Positions 44,049 through 51,616 of a DNA stretch of 64,000 nucleotides are shown here, piece after piece. The stretch comes from Bacillus zhangzhouensis (lineage in GTDB: Bacteria; Bacillota; Bacilli; Bacillales; Bacillaceae). Location of the stretch: positions 62,001 through 126,000 of the forward strand of contig NZ_JOTP01000009.1 in NCBI RefSeq assembly GCF_000715205.1, given 5' to 3'. Within the stretch, counting starts at the first letter, position 1, and each line of letters starts with the position of its first letter. A program made the translations under genes and the position numbers. The notes beneath the pieces were generated by a model, which was not told the origin of the DNA, searched no databases, and worked only from the letters and a program-made list of their open reading frames with translations.

Positions 44049-44702
44049 ATGAACCATAACGAGATCGGCATAGAAGCCTTAAATCAAGGGAACATCGAAA
44101 AGGCAGCTGAAGCTTTTACAAAAGCCATCGAAGAAAGCCCAAAGGACCCAGTTCCATATATTAACTTTGCGAACTTACTTTCAAGTATCAATGAATTTGA
44201 CCGCGCTTTAAACTTCTTTCAAAAAGCGATTGAACTTGATAGCATGGCAGCTGCGGCCTATTATGGAGCAGGAAATGTGTACACATTAAAAGAAGACTTT
44301 ATGAAAGCGAAAGACTATTTTGAACAAGCACTAAAAGCTGGAATGGAAAATAGTGATTTGTTTTATATGTTAGGACAGACGCTCATCAAATTAGAGCAGC
44401 CCAAGCTTGCGATGCCTTACCTACAGCGTGCGGTTGAACTAAATGAAGAAGATAATGAAGCAAGATTTCAATTTGGCATGTGTTTAGCCAATGAACACAT
44501 GCTGGAAGAAGCGGTAACGACCTTTACCGAAGTGGTCACGCGAGATCCGCAGCATGCAGATGCCTTTTATAATTTGGGGGTTGCGTATGCGTATTTAGAG
44601 AAAAAGGACGAAGCGCTTGAGATGCTAGGAAAAGCCATTGACGTGCAGCCCGACCATATGCTTGCACTACATGCGCAAAAGCTGATTCAAGAGGCAGAAT
44701 AG
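44049..44702 (+). CDS. yrrB: TPR-repeat protein YrrB
   Basis: A 217-residue cytosolic protein made almost entirely of six tetratricopeptide repeats (GIEALNQGNIEKAAEAFTKA; FDRALNFFQKAIELDS; MKAKDYFEQALKAG; LAMPYLQRAVELNE; LEEAVTTFTEVVTRDP; DEALEMLGKAIDVQP). It is a protein-binding scaffold; partners are unknown, though conserved linkage with mnmA and recD2 is seen in Bacilli. AAAGGATGATGAGAG precedes the ATG. Confidence 0.9.
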   Translation: MNHNEIGIEALNQGNIEKAAEAFTKAIEESPKDPVPYINFANLLSSINEFDRALNFFQKAIELDSMAAAAYYGAGNVYTLKEDFMKAKDYFEQALKAGMENSDLFYMLGQTLIKLEQPKLAMPYLQRAVELNEEDNEARFQFGMCLANEHMLEEAVTTFTEVVTRDPQHADAFYNLGVAYAYLEKKDEALEMLGKAIDVQPDHMLALHAQKLIQEAE

Positions 44703-44721
44703 ATGGAAGGTGGGAAGACCT

Positions 44722-47106
44722 GTGCAGGAACATCCAGATCAAATGAAGCTTGTGGAAGAGCCGTTTTTAAAAGGGACGGTTCAAGCTGTTATTTTCCATA
44801 ATGAAAGTAATTTATACTCGGTGTTAAAGGTAAAAGTCATTGAAACATCTGAAAACTTAGAGGAAAAAACAGCATCTGTCACAGGCTACTTCCCAGCACT
44901 TCATGAAGAGGAAACCTACACCTTTTATGGCAAAGTCACAAGTCATCCGAAATTTGGTGAACAGTTTCAGGCGACTCATTTTCAAAAGGAAGTGCCGACA
45001 ACGAAGCAAGGAATCATTCATTATCTCTCAAGTGATTTATTTGAAGGGATAGGGAAAAAGACGGCAGAAGAAATAGTGGGGCAGCTCGGCAATCAGACGC
45101 TTCATAAAATTATGCGTGACCCGTCTGTTTTGTATGATGTTCCGCGCCTGTCAAAAAAGAAAGCAGATAAGCTGGCTGCAGCGCTTCAGGAGCATCAAGG
45201 GCTGGAACAAATTATGATCAGCCTGAATCAATATGGCTTTGGTCCGCAGCTCAGTATGAAGATTTATCAAGTGTACGAGAGTGAAACCTTGCAGAAGATC
45301 GAGGAAAATCCCTATCAGCTCGTCAAAGATGTAGAGGGAATCGGATTTATTAAAGCAGATGAGCTCGGTGCTAGAACAGGGATATCAGGAAGTGACCCAG
45401 AGCGAATCCGGGCAGCCTTGCTTTATACAGTTGAGACAGCGAGCCTTCAGGACGGTCATACGTACATACAAACGAAAGATCTGATCGTTGAAACCCGTAA
45501 GCTGCTCAATCAAACAAGCAACGATTACAAAGTGACTGAAATGGACGTTGCCAATCAGGTAATGGCACTTGGCGAAGGAAAAGAGATGATCATTGAAGAT
45601 GACCGCTGCTATCACCCGTCCTTATTTTATGCGGAGCAAAGTGTCGCCAAACGTATTCAAAAAATCGTCTCCCAAACGGAATATGCAGATCAATTTCCCG
45701 AATCAGAATTCCTTCTTGCACTTGGTGAGCTAGAGGAACGGCTAGGTGTGCAGTATGCTCCGACACAAAAGGAAGCGATTCAAAAGGCACTCATGTCCCC
45801 GATGCTGCTCTTAACAGGCGGGCCTGGGACAGGGAAAACAACCGTCATTAAAGGAATTGTCGAGCTCTATAGCGATCTTCACGGTGTATCTCTTGATCCG
45901 AGTGATTATAAAAAAGATGAATCTTTTCCATTTGTGCTTGCGGCGCCAACTGGACGGGCGGCTAAACGGATGACAGAATCAACGGGGCTTCCAGCTGTGA
46001 CAATTCACCGCCTATTAGGCTGGAATGGATCAGAGGGCTTCTCACATGATGATGAACAGCCGATTGAAGGAAAGCTTGTCATCATTGATGAATCGAGTAT
46101 GCTAGATATTTGGCTTGCGAATCATTTGTTTAAAGCGATCCCTGATCACATTCAAGTCATTATGGTAGGAGATGAACATCAGCTTCCATCTGTCGGACCG
46201 GGTCAAGTGTTAAGAGATTTACTTGCCTCACAGGCCGTGCCAGCTGTTACCCTAACAGATATTTACCGGCAGGCAGACGGCTCAACCATTGTTGAACTTG
46301 CACATGATATGAAAAATGGCGTGCTGCCAAAAGATATTACCGCACGCTCAAAGGATCGGTCCTTTATTCAATGTTCAGCTGATCAAATGAAAGAAGTCAT
46401 TGAGAAAGTTGTCAGCAACGCTGCTCAAAAAGGCTATTCAGCAAAAGATATTCAAGTGCTGGCACCCATGTATAAAGGGAAAGCAGGTATCAATGAACTG
46501 AATAAAATGCTTCAGCACATTTTGAATCCTAAAAAACCAAAAGGCAGAGAAATCCCGTTTGGTGATGTGGTGTACCGGACGGGAGATAAGGTACTTCAGC
46601 TTGTGAATCAGCCGGAGAACAACATTTTTAACGGTGATATTGGCGAAATTGTCTCGATTTTTTATGCGAAAGAAAACACAGAAAAAGAAGACATGGCCGT
46701 GATCTCCTTTGATGGGAACGAAATCACCTTTACGAAAAAAGATTTTCATCAATTTACCCATGCCTATTGCTGCTCCATTCACAAATCACAAGGCAGTGAA
46801 TTTCCCATCGTTGTCCTGCCAGTCGTAAGAAGCTATTACCGAATGCTACGGCGAAATCTGCTTTATACAGCGATCACGCGAAGCAAAAAGTTTTTGATTC
46901 TGTGTGGCGAAGAATCAGCGCTGGAGTGGGGCGTGAAAAATAATGAGGATTCCCTTAGACAAACGTCCTTAACGATGCGCTTAGTCCAAACCGAAGAGGT
47001 CATGGATGCGGAGCTTGCAGCGCTCCAGAAAGAGCTGCCGTTTAGCGTACATGACGCAAATATTGGCATGGAGGGAATCACCCCGTTTGATTTTATGCAA
47101 GAGTAA
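44722..47106 (+). CDS. recD2: ATP-dependent DNA helicase RecD2 (YrrC)
   Basis: 5'-3' helicase of the RecD2/SF1B type acting without RecBC, in replication-fork and repair functions. The 794-residue protein has an N-terminal OB/HhH region (LFEGIGKKTAEEIV, VPRLSKKKADKLAA), Walker A LTGGPGTGKTT, Walker B IIDESSMLD, and C-terminal motifs HAYCCSIHKSQGSEFP and LLYTAITRSKK. I chose GTG at 44722 (MQEHPDQ), as AAGGTGG is 8 nt upstream; an earlier GTG lies in the SD. A hairpin and a repeat element follow directly. Confidence 0.94.
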   Translation: MQEHPDQMKLVEEPFLKGTVQAVIFHNESNLYSVLKVKVIETSENLEEKTASVTGYFPALHEEETYTFYGKVTSHPKFGEQFQATHFQKEVPTTKQGIIHYLSSDLFEGIGKKTAEEIVGQLGNQTLHKIMRDPSVLYDVPRLSKKKADKLAAALQEHQGLEQIMISLNQYGFGPQLSMKIYQVYESETLQKIEENPYQLVKDVEGIGFIKADELGARTGISGSDPERIRAALLYTVETASLQDGHTYIQTKDLIVETRKLLNQTSNDYKVTEMDVANQVMALGEGKEMIIEDDRCYHPSLFYAEQSVAKRIQKIVSQTEYADQFPESEFLLALGELEERLGVQYAPTQKEAIQKALMSPMLLLTGGPGTGKTTVIKGIVELYSDLHGVSLDPSDYKKDESFPFVLAAPTGRAAKRMTESTGLPAVTIHRLLGWNGSEGFSHDDEQPIEGKLVIIDESSMLDIWLANHLFKAIPDHIQVIMVGDEHQLPSVGPGQVLRDLLASQAVPAVTLTDIYRQADGSTIVELAHDMKNGVLPKDITARSKDRSFIQCSADQMKEVIEKVVSNAAQKGYSAKDIQVLAPMYKGKAGINELNKMLQHILNPKKPKGREIPFGDVVYRTGDKVLQLVNQPENNIFNGDIGEIVSIFYAKENTEKEDMAVISFDGNEITFTKKDFHQFTHAYCCSIHKSQGSEFPIVVLPVVRSYYRMLRRNLLYTAITRSKKFLILCGEESALEWGVKNNEDSLRQTSLTMRLVQTEEVMDAELAALQKELPFSVHDANIGMEGITPFDFMQE

Positions 47107-47330
47107 ATGGCTTCCTTCATGGAAGCCATTTAGCGTGAAGACAAACCCTCGCATTCGTTGTCAGTCCTGCGTGCCGGTGCTCACGAATATCAAATTCGCT
47201 CCGCTCCAGTACTCGGCCTTCCTAGACTTCAAGGGTTTTCATATCACGCTGAAAAGAAGACAAAAAGCTAAAAAAGATCATTTTAGCTTTTTGTTCACAA
47301 TCTGAATGGCTTCCTTCATGGAAGCCATTT
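47107..47330. repeat. 25-bp hairpin in exact direct duplication after recD2
   Basis: The palindromic sequence ATGGCTTCC-TTCAT-GGAAGCCAT plus TT at 47107-47131 is repeated without a mismatch at 47306-47330. The two copies abut the repeat element on both sides with no extra base. The first copy begins directly after the recD2 stop. Confidence 0.92.
47132..47305 (+). repeat. Hairpin-nested repeat element, copy 2
   Basis: A 174-bp copy in forward orientation, AGCGTG to AATCTGA. The first module (47132-47250) is closed by AGCGTG/CACGCT; the second (47251-47305) carries a hairpin with arms CAAAAAGCTAAAA and TTTTAGCTTTTTG. Compared with copies 1 and 3 (CAAAGGGCTAAAA) two base pairs changed on both arms together, so the stem is kept. 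It lies exactly between two identical 25-bp hairpins. Confidence 0.88.
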
Positions 47331-47396
47331 CTTCGTATGAGTCATGAAGCAAACGCACACGATAAGACTGTTCCGCAAAAGGTGGTTGAGCACATT

Positions 47397-47855
47397 TTGA
47401 GAACATGTCGAGAGCTTGAAGGAATGTCGATTTATACAGGTGAGCAGTCTCATTCACTTGGTGCCATCAAAGATATTTGCTTATTAGCCGGCGGCAGCTG
47501 CGGGGGATATGTGTTAGAGGGGAAAAAGAAAGACTGTGCACTCATTCCATTCTCAGCTGGCGATAAGCTGACAGACAAAGGTCTATATGTGAGCTGCCAG
47601 GAGGGAGTCGGAATGGATTCCTCTGCCCCATCCTTATTATTTTCGAAATTGAAAAAGAAAATGATGCAATCAGCTGATGGTGAAAATTTAGGTATTTTGG
47701 AAGATGTATACTTTTGCGCAAATTCGGGCACAATCGTAGCATATGAACTCTCGGACGGCTTCTTTACAGAGCTATCAGGGATTCGAAAACAGCTGCATGC
47801 TGCCGGAACCTTGATGAACGTTCAAAAGGAAGCACTTGTTCTAAACCGAACGTAA
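47397..47855 (+). CDS. yrrD: PRC-barrel domain protein YrrD
   Basis: A 152-residue protein with two PRC-barrel-like segments (LEGMSIYTGEQ..LGAIKDICL at the start; DGENLGILEDVYF in the second half). PRC-barrels often bind RNA or proteins; the function of YrrD is unknown. The reading frame opens at ATG 47337, only 6 bp after the repeat's right hairpin and without an SD; TTG at 47397 (MRTCRELEG) has AAAGGTGGT upstream and is preferred. The 5' region is therefore partly shaped by the element insertion. Confidence 0.72.
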   Translation: MRTCRELEGMSIYTGEQSHSLGAIKDICLLAGGSCGGYVLEGKKKDCALIPFSAGDKLTDKGLYVSCQEGVGMDSSAPSLLFSKLKKKMMQSADGENLGILEDVYFCANSGTIVAYELSDGFFTELSGIRKQLHAAGTLMNVQKEALVLNRT

Positions 47856-47868
47856 AGAGGTGCTGATT

Positions 47869-48060
47869 ATGCTCATTTGCCCAAATTGCAAATGTAAAGA
47901 CATCGGAAAAATTGGGGTCAATCAATATTATTGCTGGGGCTGTTTTATTGAACTGACGCTGTCAAAAGGCAAAATATCTACACACCAAGTGGAGGAAGAC
48001 GGTACTCTAAGCAGTTTAGATGATCTGTTTAGTGATGATGAACGTTCAATTCAACTATAA
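47869..48060 (+). CDS. yrzR: Small zinc-ribbon protein YrzR-like
   Basis: A 63-residue protein with a zinc-ribbon: CPNC at residues 4-7 and CWGC about 18 residues later, followed by an acidic tail (SLDDLFSDDER). ATG at 47869 has AAAGAGGTG upstream. It lies 13 bp after yrrD and is probably co-transcribed. The role is unknown; the symbol rests on position after yrrD. Confidence 0.72.
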   Translation: MLICPNCKCKDIGKIGVNQYYCWGCFIELTLSKGKISTHQVEEDGTLSSLDDLFSDDERSIQL

Positions 48061-48080
48061 GTGTTAAGGGGGAATTTCGA

Positions 48081-48212
48081 ATGGGCAAAATGACTTCTTC
48101 ACTATTAACGCTTGGTGCAGGTGCACTGGCATATCACTTTGCAAGTCGATATGATATGCCATCGAAGCGGGATATGAAAAAGCTAAGAAAACGTGTTATG
48201 CGAATGCTTTAA
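48081..48212 (+). CDS. yrzQ: DUF3918 small protein YrzQ
   Basis: A 43-residue protein: MGKMTSSLLTLGAGALAYHF, then a basic tail MKKLRKRVMRML. The short hydrophobic N-terminus with conserved GAGA and the Arg/Lys-rich C-terminus fit DUF3918. AAGGGGGAA is 7 nt upstream of ATG. It follows yrzR by 20 bp. Function unknown. The element's left hairpin begins 8 bp after the stop. Confidence 0.75.
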   Translation: MGKMTSSLLTLGAGALAYHFASRYDMPSKRDMKKLRKRVMRML

Positions 48213-48220
48213 ACAAAAGG

Positions 48221-48446
48221 GACATCCACCATGAGCGGATGTCCAGCGTGTAGACAAACCCTTGCATTCGGTGTCAGGCCTGCACGCCGGTACTCACGTA
48301 TGTTAAATTCGCTCCGTTCCGGTGCGTGTCCTTCCTAGACTGCAAAGGTTTTCTATCACGCTGAAAAGAAGACAAAGGGCTAAAATCAAGATCATTTTAG
48401 CCCTTTGTCAACAATCTGAGACATCCGTCAAGCGGATGTCTTTTTT
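48221..48446. terminator. Related hairpins flanking repeat copy 3
   Basis: GACATCC...GGATGTC occurs at 48221-48243 and again at 48420-48440; stems are identical but loops differ (ACCATGAGC against GTCAAGC). Only the right copy has a T6 run, so it is the working terminator of yrrD-yrzR-yrzQ; A-rich DNA upstream is lacking for the opposite strand. Confidence 0.75.
48245..48419 (+). repeat. Hairpin-nested repeat element, copy 3
   Basis: A 175-bp copy in the same orientation as copy 2 and 1,113 bp downstream of it. The 118-bp module (48245-48362) is bounded by AGCGTG and CACGCT, with a 22-bp imperfect inverted repeat (AGCGTG..CTTGCA against TGCAAAGG..CACGCT). The 57-bp module (48363-48419) has a perfect 16-bp stem with 7-nt loop. 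The reading frame related to copies 1 and 2 is broken by stops, so it is not protein-coding. Confidence 0.87.
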
Positions 48447-49095
48447 ATGCCTGCCGGTATTCTAAACGGCGTGCAAGTAAGGATAAGCTGAAGTTGACAA
48501 CAAAATACATCATAGCCGCCAATAGGAAAATAGGCAGTAAATACGACTGGCTCTGACCGTTTAAAATTTGTGCGTGATGTAATAGTTCAGGAAGCGCAAT
48601 GACAACAGCAAGCGATGTATCCTTTAAAAGTGAAATAAATTGACTCACAATCGGTGGTACCATACGGCGTAAAGCCTGGGGCATAATAATCGTTTTTAAT
48701 GTTTGAATATAGGTTAAACCAGAAGACCTGGCAGCTTCGATCTGGCCCTTATCAATTGATTTTAGACCGCTCCGAATAATTTCTGACAGCATGGCTGATT
48801 CAAACACGGTTAAAGCTGCTATGGCAGAGGCTGTGATGCTTAGTTTGATGCCGATTTCAGGCAGTGCAAAATACGTAAAAAAGATGATCAGCAAAAGCGG
48901 CAGGTTCCGAATGGTTTCTACGATGACCGCCAGCACCTTTGATAAAACCGGAATTTGAGCGAACCGCAATGTGCCAACGACTAATCCGATGATAAAGCTC
49001 AAAATGATGGAGATAAAAGCCACTTTTAAGGTGACAGCAAATCCTTCAAGTAAAAAGGCGAGATGATCAGGCTGGTAGGCACCTATAAAATCCAT
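48445..49095 (-). CDS. glnP: Glutamine ABC transporter permease GlnP
   Basis: A 216-residue inner-membrane permease of the His/Glu/Gln family with five transmembrane helices and the EAA loop EAARSSGLTYIQTLKTIIMP that contacts the ATPase. The last gene of glnQ-glnH-glnM-glnP on the minus strand; it pairs with GlnM as a heterodimeric channel. AAAGGAGG precedes the ATG. It ends next to repeat copy 3. Confidence 0.88.
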   Translation of the reverse strand: MDFIGAYQPDHLAFLLEGFAVTLKVAFISIILSFIIGLVVGTLRFAQIPVLSKVLAVIVETIRNLPLLLIIFFTYFALPEIGIKLSITASAIAALTVFESAMLSEIIRSGLKSIDKGQIEAARSSGLTYIQTLKTIIMPQALRRMVPPIVSQFISLLKDTSLAVVIALPELLHHAQILNGQSQSYLLPIFLLAAMMYFVVNFSLSLLARRLEYRQA

Positions 49096-49110
49096 TGTGT
49101 TTCCTCCTTT

Positions 49111-49764
49111 CTAGTGGCTTCTTGCCAATCTTCTTTCTAAATAACCAACGCCTAGACTGAGCGGAATGGTTAATAGCAGATAAAACATGGCAACAAAGAT
49201 GTATACATCAAATGTCACAAACGTTCTAGAAGCGATGAGGTCTCCTTGATACATGAGATCAAACCCGGCAATGACACCTAGAATAGAGGAGTTTTTGACA
49301 AGGTTAATAAATTGATTCCCAAGAGGGGGAACGACAATTTTAATCGCTTGCGGAAGAATAATATATCGCATCGTCCCGCCGTATGAAAGACCAGAAGCCC
49401 GGGCTGCTTCCATTTGTCCAAGCGGTACTGCTTGTATACCTGCTCGAATGGCTTCAGCAATAAATGCAGAGGTATAGATGGCCAGAGCAATGGTTCCAGC
49501 TGTGAAGCCATCTGCCACAATACCTAGCACTGGTAAACCAAAGAAGAAAACAAATGTGATTAATAATAACGGAATATTCCGAATAAATTCCACGTAAGCC
49601 GTTCCTAACCAGTTGAGCGGCTTTAGTGGAGCAATTCTCATAATCGCAATGAGTGTACCGATCAAAAAGCTTCCAATCAAAGCAATGACACTTGCACCAA
49701 TGGTATATTTAAACCCTTCTAAATAAAGATTGAAGTTTTCAGTTAAAATTGAAAACCGCAGCAA
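49111..49764 (-). CDS. glnM: Glutamine ABC transporter permease GlnM
   Basis: A 217-residue permease paralogous to GlnP with five helices and the EAA loop EAARASGLSYGGTMRYIILP. The start is TTG with AGGAAG 8 nt upstream; a strong hairpin lies between the glnH stop and this SD. glnP follows after 15 bp. Confidence 0.87.
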   Translation of the reverse strand: MLRFSILTENFNLYLEGFKYTIGASVIALIGSFLIGTLIAIMRIAPLKPLNWLGTAYVEFIRNIPLLLITFVFFFGLPVLGIVADGFTAGTIALAIYTSAFIAEAIRAGIQAVPLGQMEAARASGLSYGGTMRYIILPQAIKIVVPPLGNQFINLVKNSSILGVIAGFDLMYQGDLIASRTFVTFDVYIFVAMFYLLLTIPLSLGVGYLERRLARSH

Positions 49765-49783
49765 TCAGTTCACTTCCTTCCTG

Positions 49784-49820
49784 GCCCACAGGGGAGCCAA
49801 TGAGCGGCTCACCTGTGGGC
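49784..49820 (-). promoter_or_regulatory. Intercistronic hairpin between glnH and glnM
   Basis: GCCCACAGG (9 bp) and inner GAGCC (5 bp) pair around a 7-nt loop with one mismatch, and there is no T-run. It sits a few bases before the glnM SD. Such hairpins commonly protect the 3' end of the binding-protein mRNA so that it is made in excess of the permeases. Confidence 0.65.
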
Positions 49821-49840
49821 ATCTTGACTTAGTCAAACGA

Positions 49841-50650
49841 TTATTCTTTGATCCATTTTTTATGAATCTTGTCATACTCTCCATTGTCTTTTAAAGTCTT
49901 TAACGCTTTGTTAATGGCATCTGTCAATTGTTGATCGCCTTTCTTCACAGCAATGCCATAAGGCTCATCTGTAAAGGTTCCGCCGACGACTTCGTAATTT
50001 GAATCCTCGTCTGCCATGCCAAATAAGATGGCATTATCTGTTGTAAGCACCTGCCCTTGGTTTGATTTTAGTGCTGTAAAGGCTTCCTGATAGTTTTCAA
50101 ATTCTAAAACAGATGCTTCAGGTGCTTTCTCACGGATATTTTGAGACGAAGTGGATCCTTTCACTGCAAGCACCTTCGTTCCTTTTTTGAGATCATCAAT
50201 TGATTGAATGTCGCTTCCTTTTTTCACAAGCAGTGATTGTCCTGCTTCAAAGTAAACATCTGAGAAATTGACTTCTTTTTTGCGCTCTTCTGTAATGGTC
50301 ATAGTAGCAACAATCGCATGAATATCACCCTTTTGCAGCAAAGGAATTCTTGTTTTAGATGTCACTTCTTTGAATTCTGCTTTTCCTTCATCGCCGAGCA
50401 TTTCCTTTGCGATGGCTTTAGCGATATCAATATCAAACCCTTCAATATCTCCGTTGCTAGGATTTTTTAGACCGAAAAGACGGGTGTCATTCTTTACACC
50501 GAAAATGATTTTTTTGTCTTTCTTAATGGCTTCTAATGAACTTCCTTGCTTCGCATCAGTCGAGCCTTTTTCAGTAGAACCACAAGCAGCCAGTGCGACC
50601 ATACAGCAAGTCATAAAGAGTAATAGACCAAAACGTTTCATTTTTTTCAT
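49841..50650 (-). CDS. glnH: Glutamine ABC transporter binding lipoprotein GlnH
   Basis: A 269-residue extracytoplasmic binding protein: a signal with lipobox LAAC (lipidated Cys23) followed by an SBP_bac_3 domain (IIFGVKNDTRLFGLKNPSNG; GFDIDIAKAIAKEMLG; MTITEERKKEVNFSDVYFEA; YGIAVKKGDQQLTDAINKAL). The specificity for glutamine is by synteny with B. subtilis glnH. ATG at 50650 has AGGGGG 9 nt upstream; the TTG one codon earlier is also in frame. The gene is 13 bp after glnQ. Confidence 0.88.
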   Translation of the reverse strand: MKKMKRFGLLLFMTCCMVALAACGSTEKGSTDAKQGSSLEAIKKDKKIIFGVKNDTRLFGLKNPSNGDIEGFDIDIAKAIAKEMLGDEGKAEFKEVTSKTRIPLLQKGDIHAIVATMTITEERKKEVNFSDVYFEAGQSLLVKKGSDIQSIDDLKKGTKVLAVKGSTSSQNIREKAPEASVLEFENYQEAFTALKSNQGQVLTTDNAILFGMADEDSNYEVVGGTFTDEPYGIAVKKGDQQLTDAINKALKTLKDNGEYDKIHKKWIKE

Positions 50651-50663
50651 CAAACCATTCCCC

Positions 50664-51392
50664 CTAGTGATTTAAAATACGGCTTAAAAATAACTGAGCA
50701 CGTTTCTCGCGCGGTTTCTCATAAAATGCAGCGGGTGTTGATTCTTCAAGAATTCTACCTTCATCAATAAAGACAATGCGGTCAGCCACTTCCCGGGCAA
50801 ATCCCATCTCGTGTGTGACGACAACCATGGTCATTCCTTCGCGGGCCAGCTGTTTCATTACATCTAGTACCTCACCGATCATTTCTGGATCAAGAGCAGA
50901 TGTCGGTTCATCGAAAAGCATGACCTCAGGCTTCATAGCAAGCCCCCTTGCAATGGCAACGCGCTGCTGCTGTCCTCCGGAAAGTCTTGAAGGGTAGGTG
51001 TCTGCTTTATCAGGAATGCCAACTTTATTTAAATAAAATTCAGCTGTTTCCTTCGCTTCTTCCTTGCTCACTTTTTTGACCTTCATCGGCGCAAGCATAA
51101 TGTTTTCGAGCACCGTCTTATGCGGGTAGAGGTGAAAATGCTGAAACACCATCCCGATATTTTGCCTAACAAGATTGATGTTGGTCTTCGGATGCTGAAC
51201 AGACACTTGGTTGACAAGTACTTTTCCTTCATCAATGCTTTCGAGACGATTGATGCACCTGAGCATCGTGCTTTTACCAGACCCTGAAGGACCGATGATC
51301 ACAACAACCTCACCTTTTTGAATATGTAGGTTAATGTCCTTAAGTACATGGAACTGGCCATAATGTTTGTTGACTTCTTCGAATGTGATCAT
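50664..51392 (-). CDS. glnQ: Glutamine ABC transporter ATP-binding protein GlnQ
   Basis: A 242-residue polar amino acid ABC ATPase: Walker [11 protein letters not shown]-loop [11 protein letters not shown], signature LSGGQQQR, Walker [13 protein letters not shown] and the switch histidine in VVVTHEM. First gene of the glnQHMP operon. AAGAGGAGGTTC precedes the ATG. A candidate TnrA/GlnR box lies upstream. Confidence 0.92.
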   Translation of the reverse strand: MITFEEVNKHYGQFHVLKDINLHIQKGEVVVIIGPSGSGKSTMLRCINRLESIDEGKVLVNQVSVQHPKTNINLVRQNIGMVFQHFHLYPHKTVLENIMLAPMKVKKVSKEEAKETAEFYLNKVGIPDKADTYPSRLSGGQQQRVAIARGLAMKPEVMLFDEPTSALDPEMIGEVLDVMKQLAREGMTMVVVTHEMGFAREVADRIVFIDEGRILEESTPAAFYEKPREKRAQLFLSRILNH

Positions 51393-51473
51393 GAAGAACC
51401 TCCTCTTGTGTTTATTTGGCTAAAGTGGATTCTAGCATACCTTGTGTGAAAATAAGTAAATAATGGAATATTT

Positions 51474-51490
51474 TCTAACGAGATTTTACA
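51474..51490 (-). promoter_or_regulatory. Candidate TnrA/GlnR box upstream of glnQ
   Basis: On the minus strand TGTAAAATCTCGTTAGA matches TGTnA-N7-TnACA at all but one fixed base. A -10-like TATGCT (plus 51434-51439) lies about 45 bp downstream, roughly the distance used for TnrA activation in Bacillus. The rest of 51393-51616 has no other clear signal. Confidence 0.45.
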
Positions 51491-51616
51491 GCAAACAGTG
51501 ACTTTGGAAGGAGCTGTATGTTTCATGTGTATTCATTTTTAACAAAGTTAGGACAAATTTTATTTACATGGATAATTGCAGAAGATGGTTAAACAATAAG
51601 AAAAGAGGTGAAAAAG

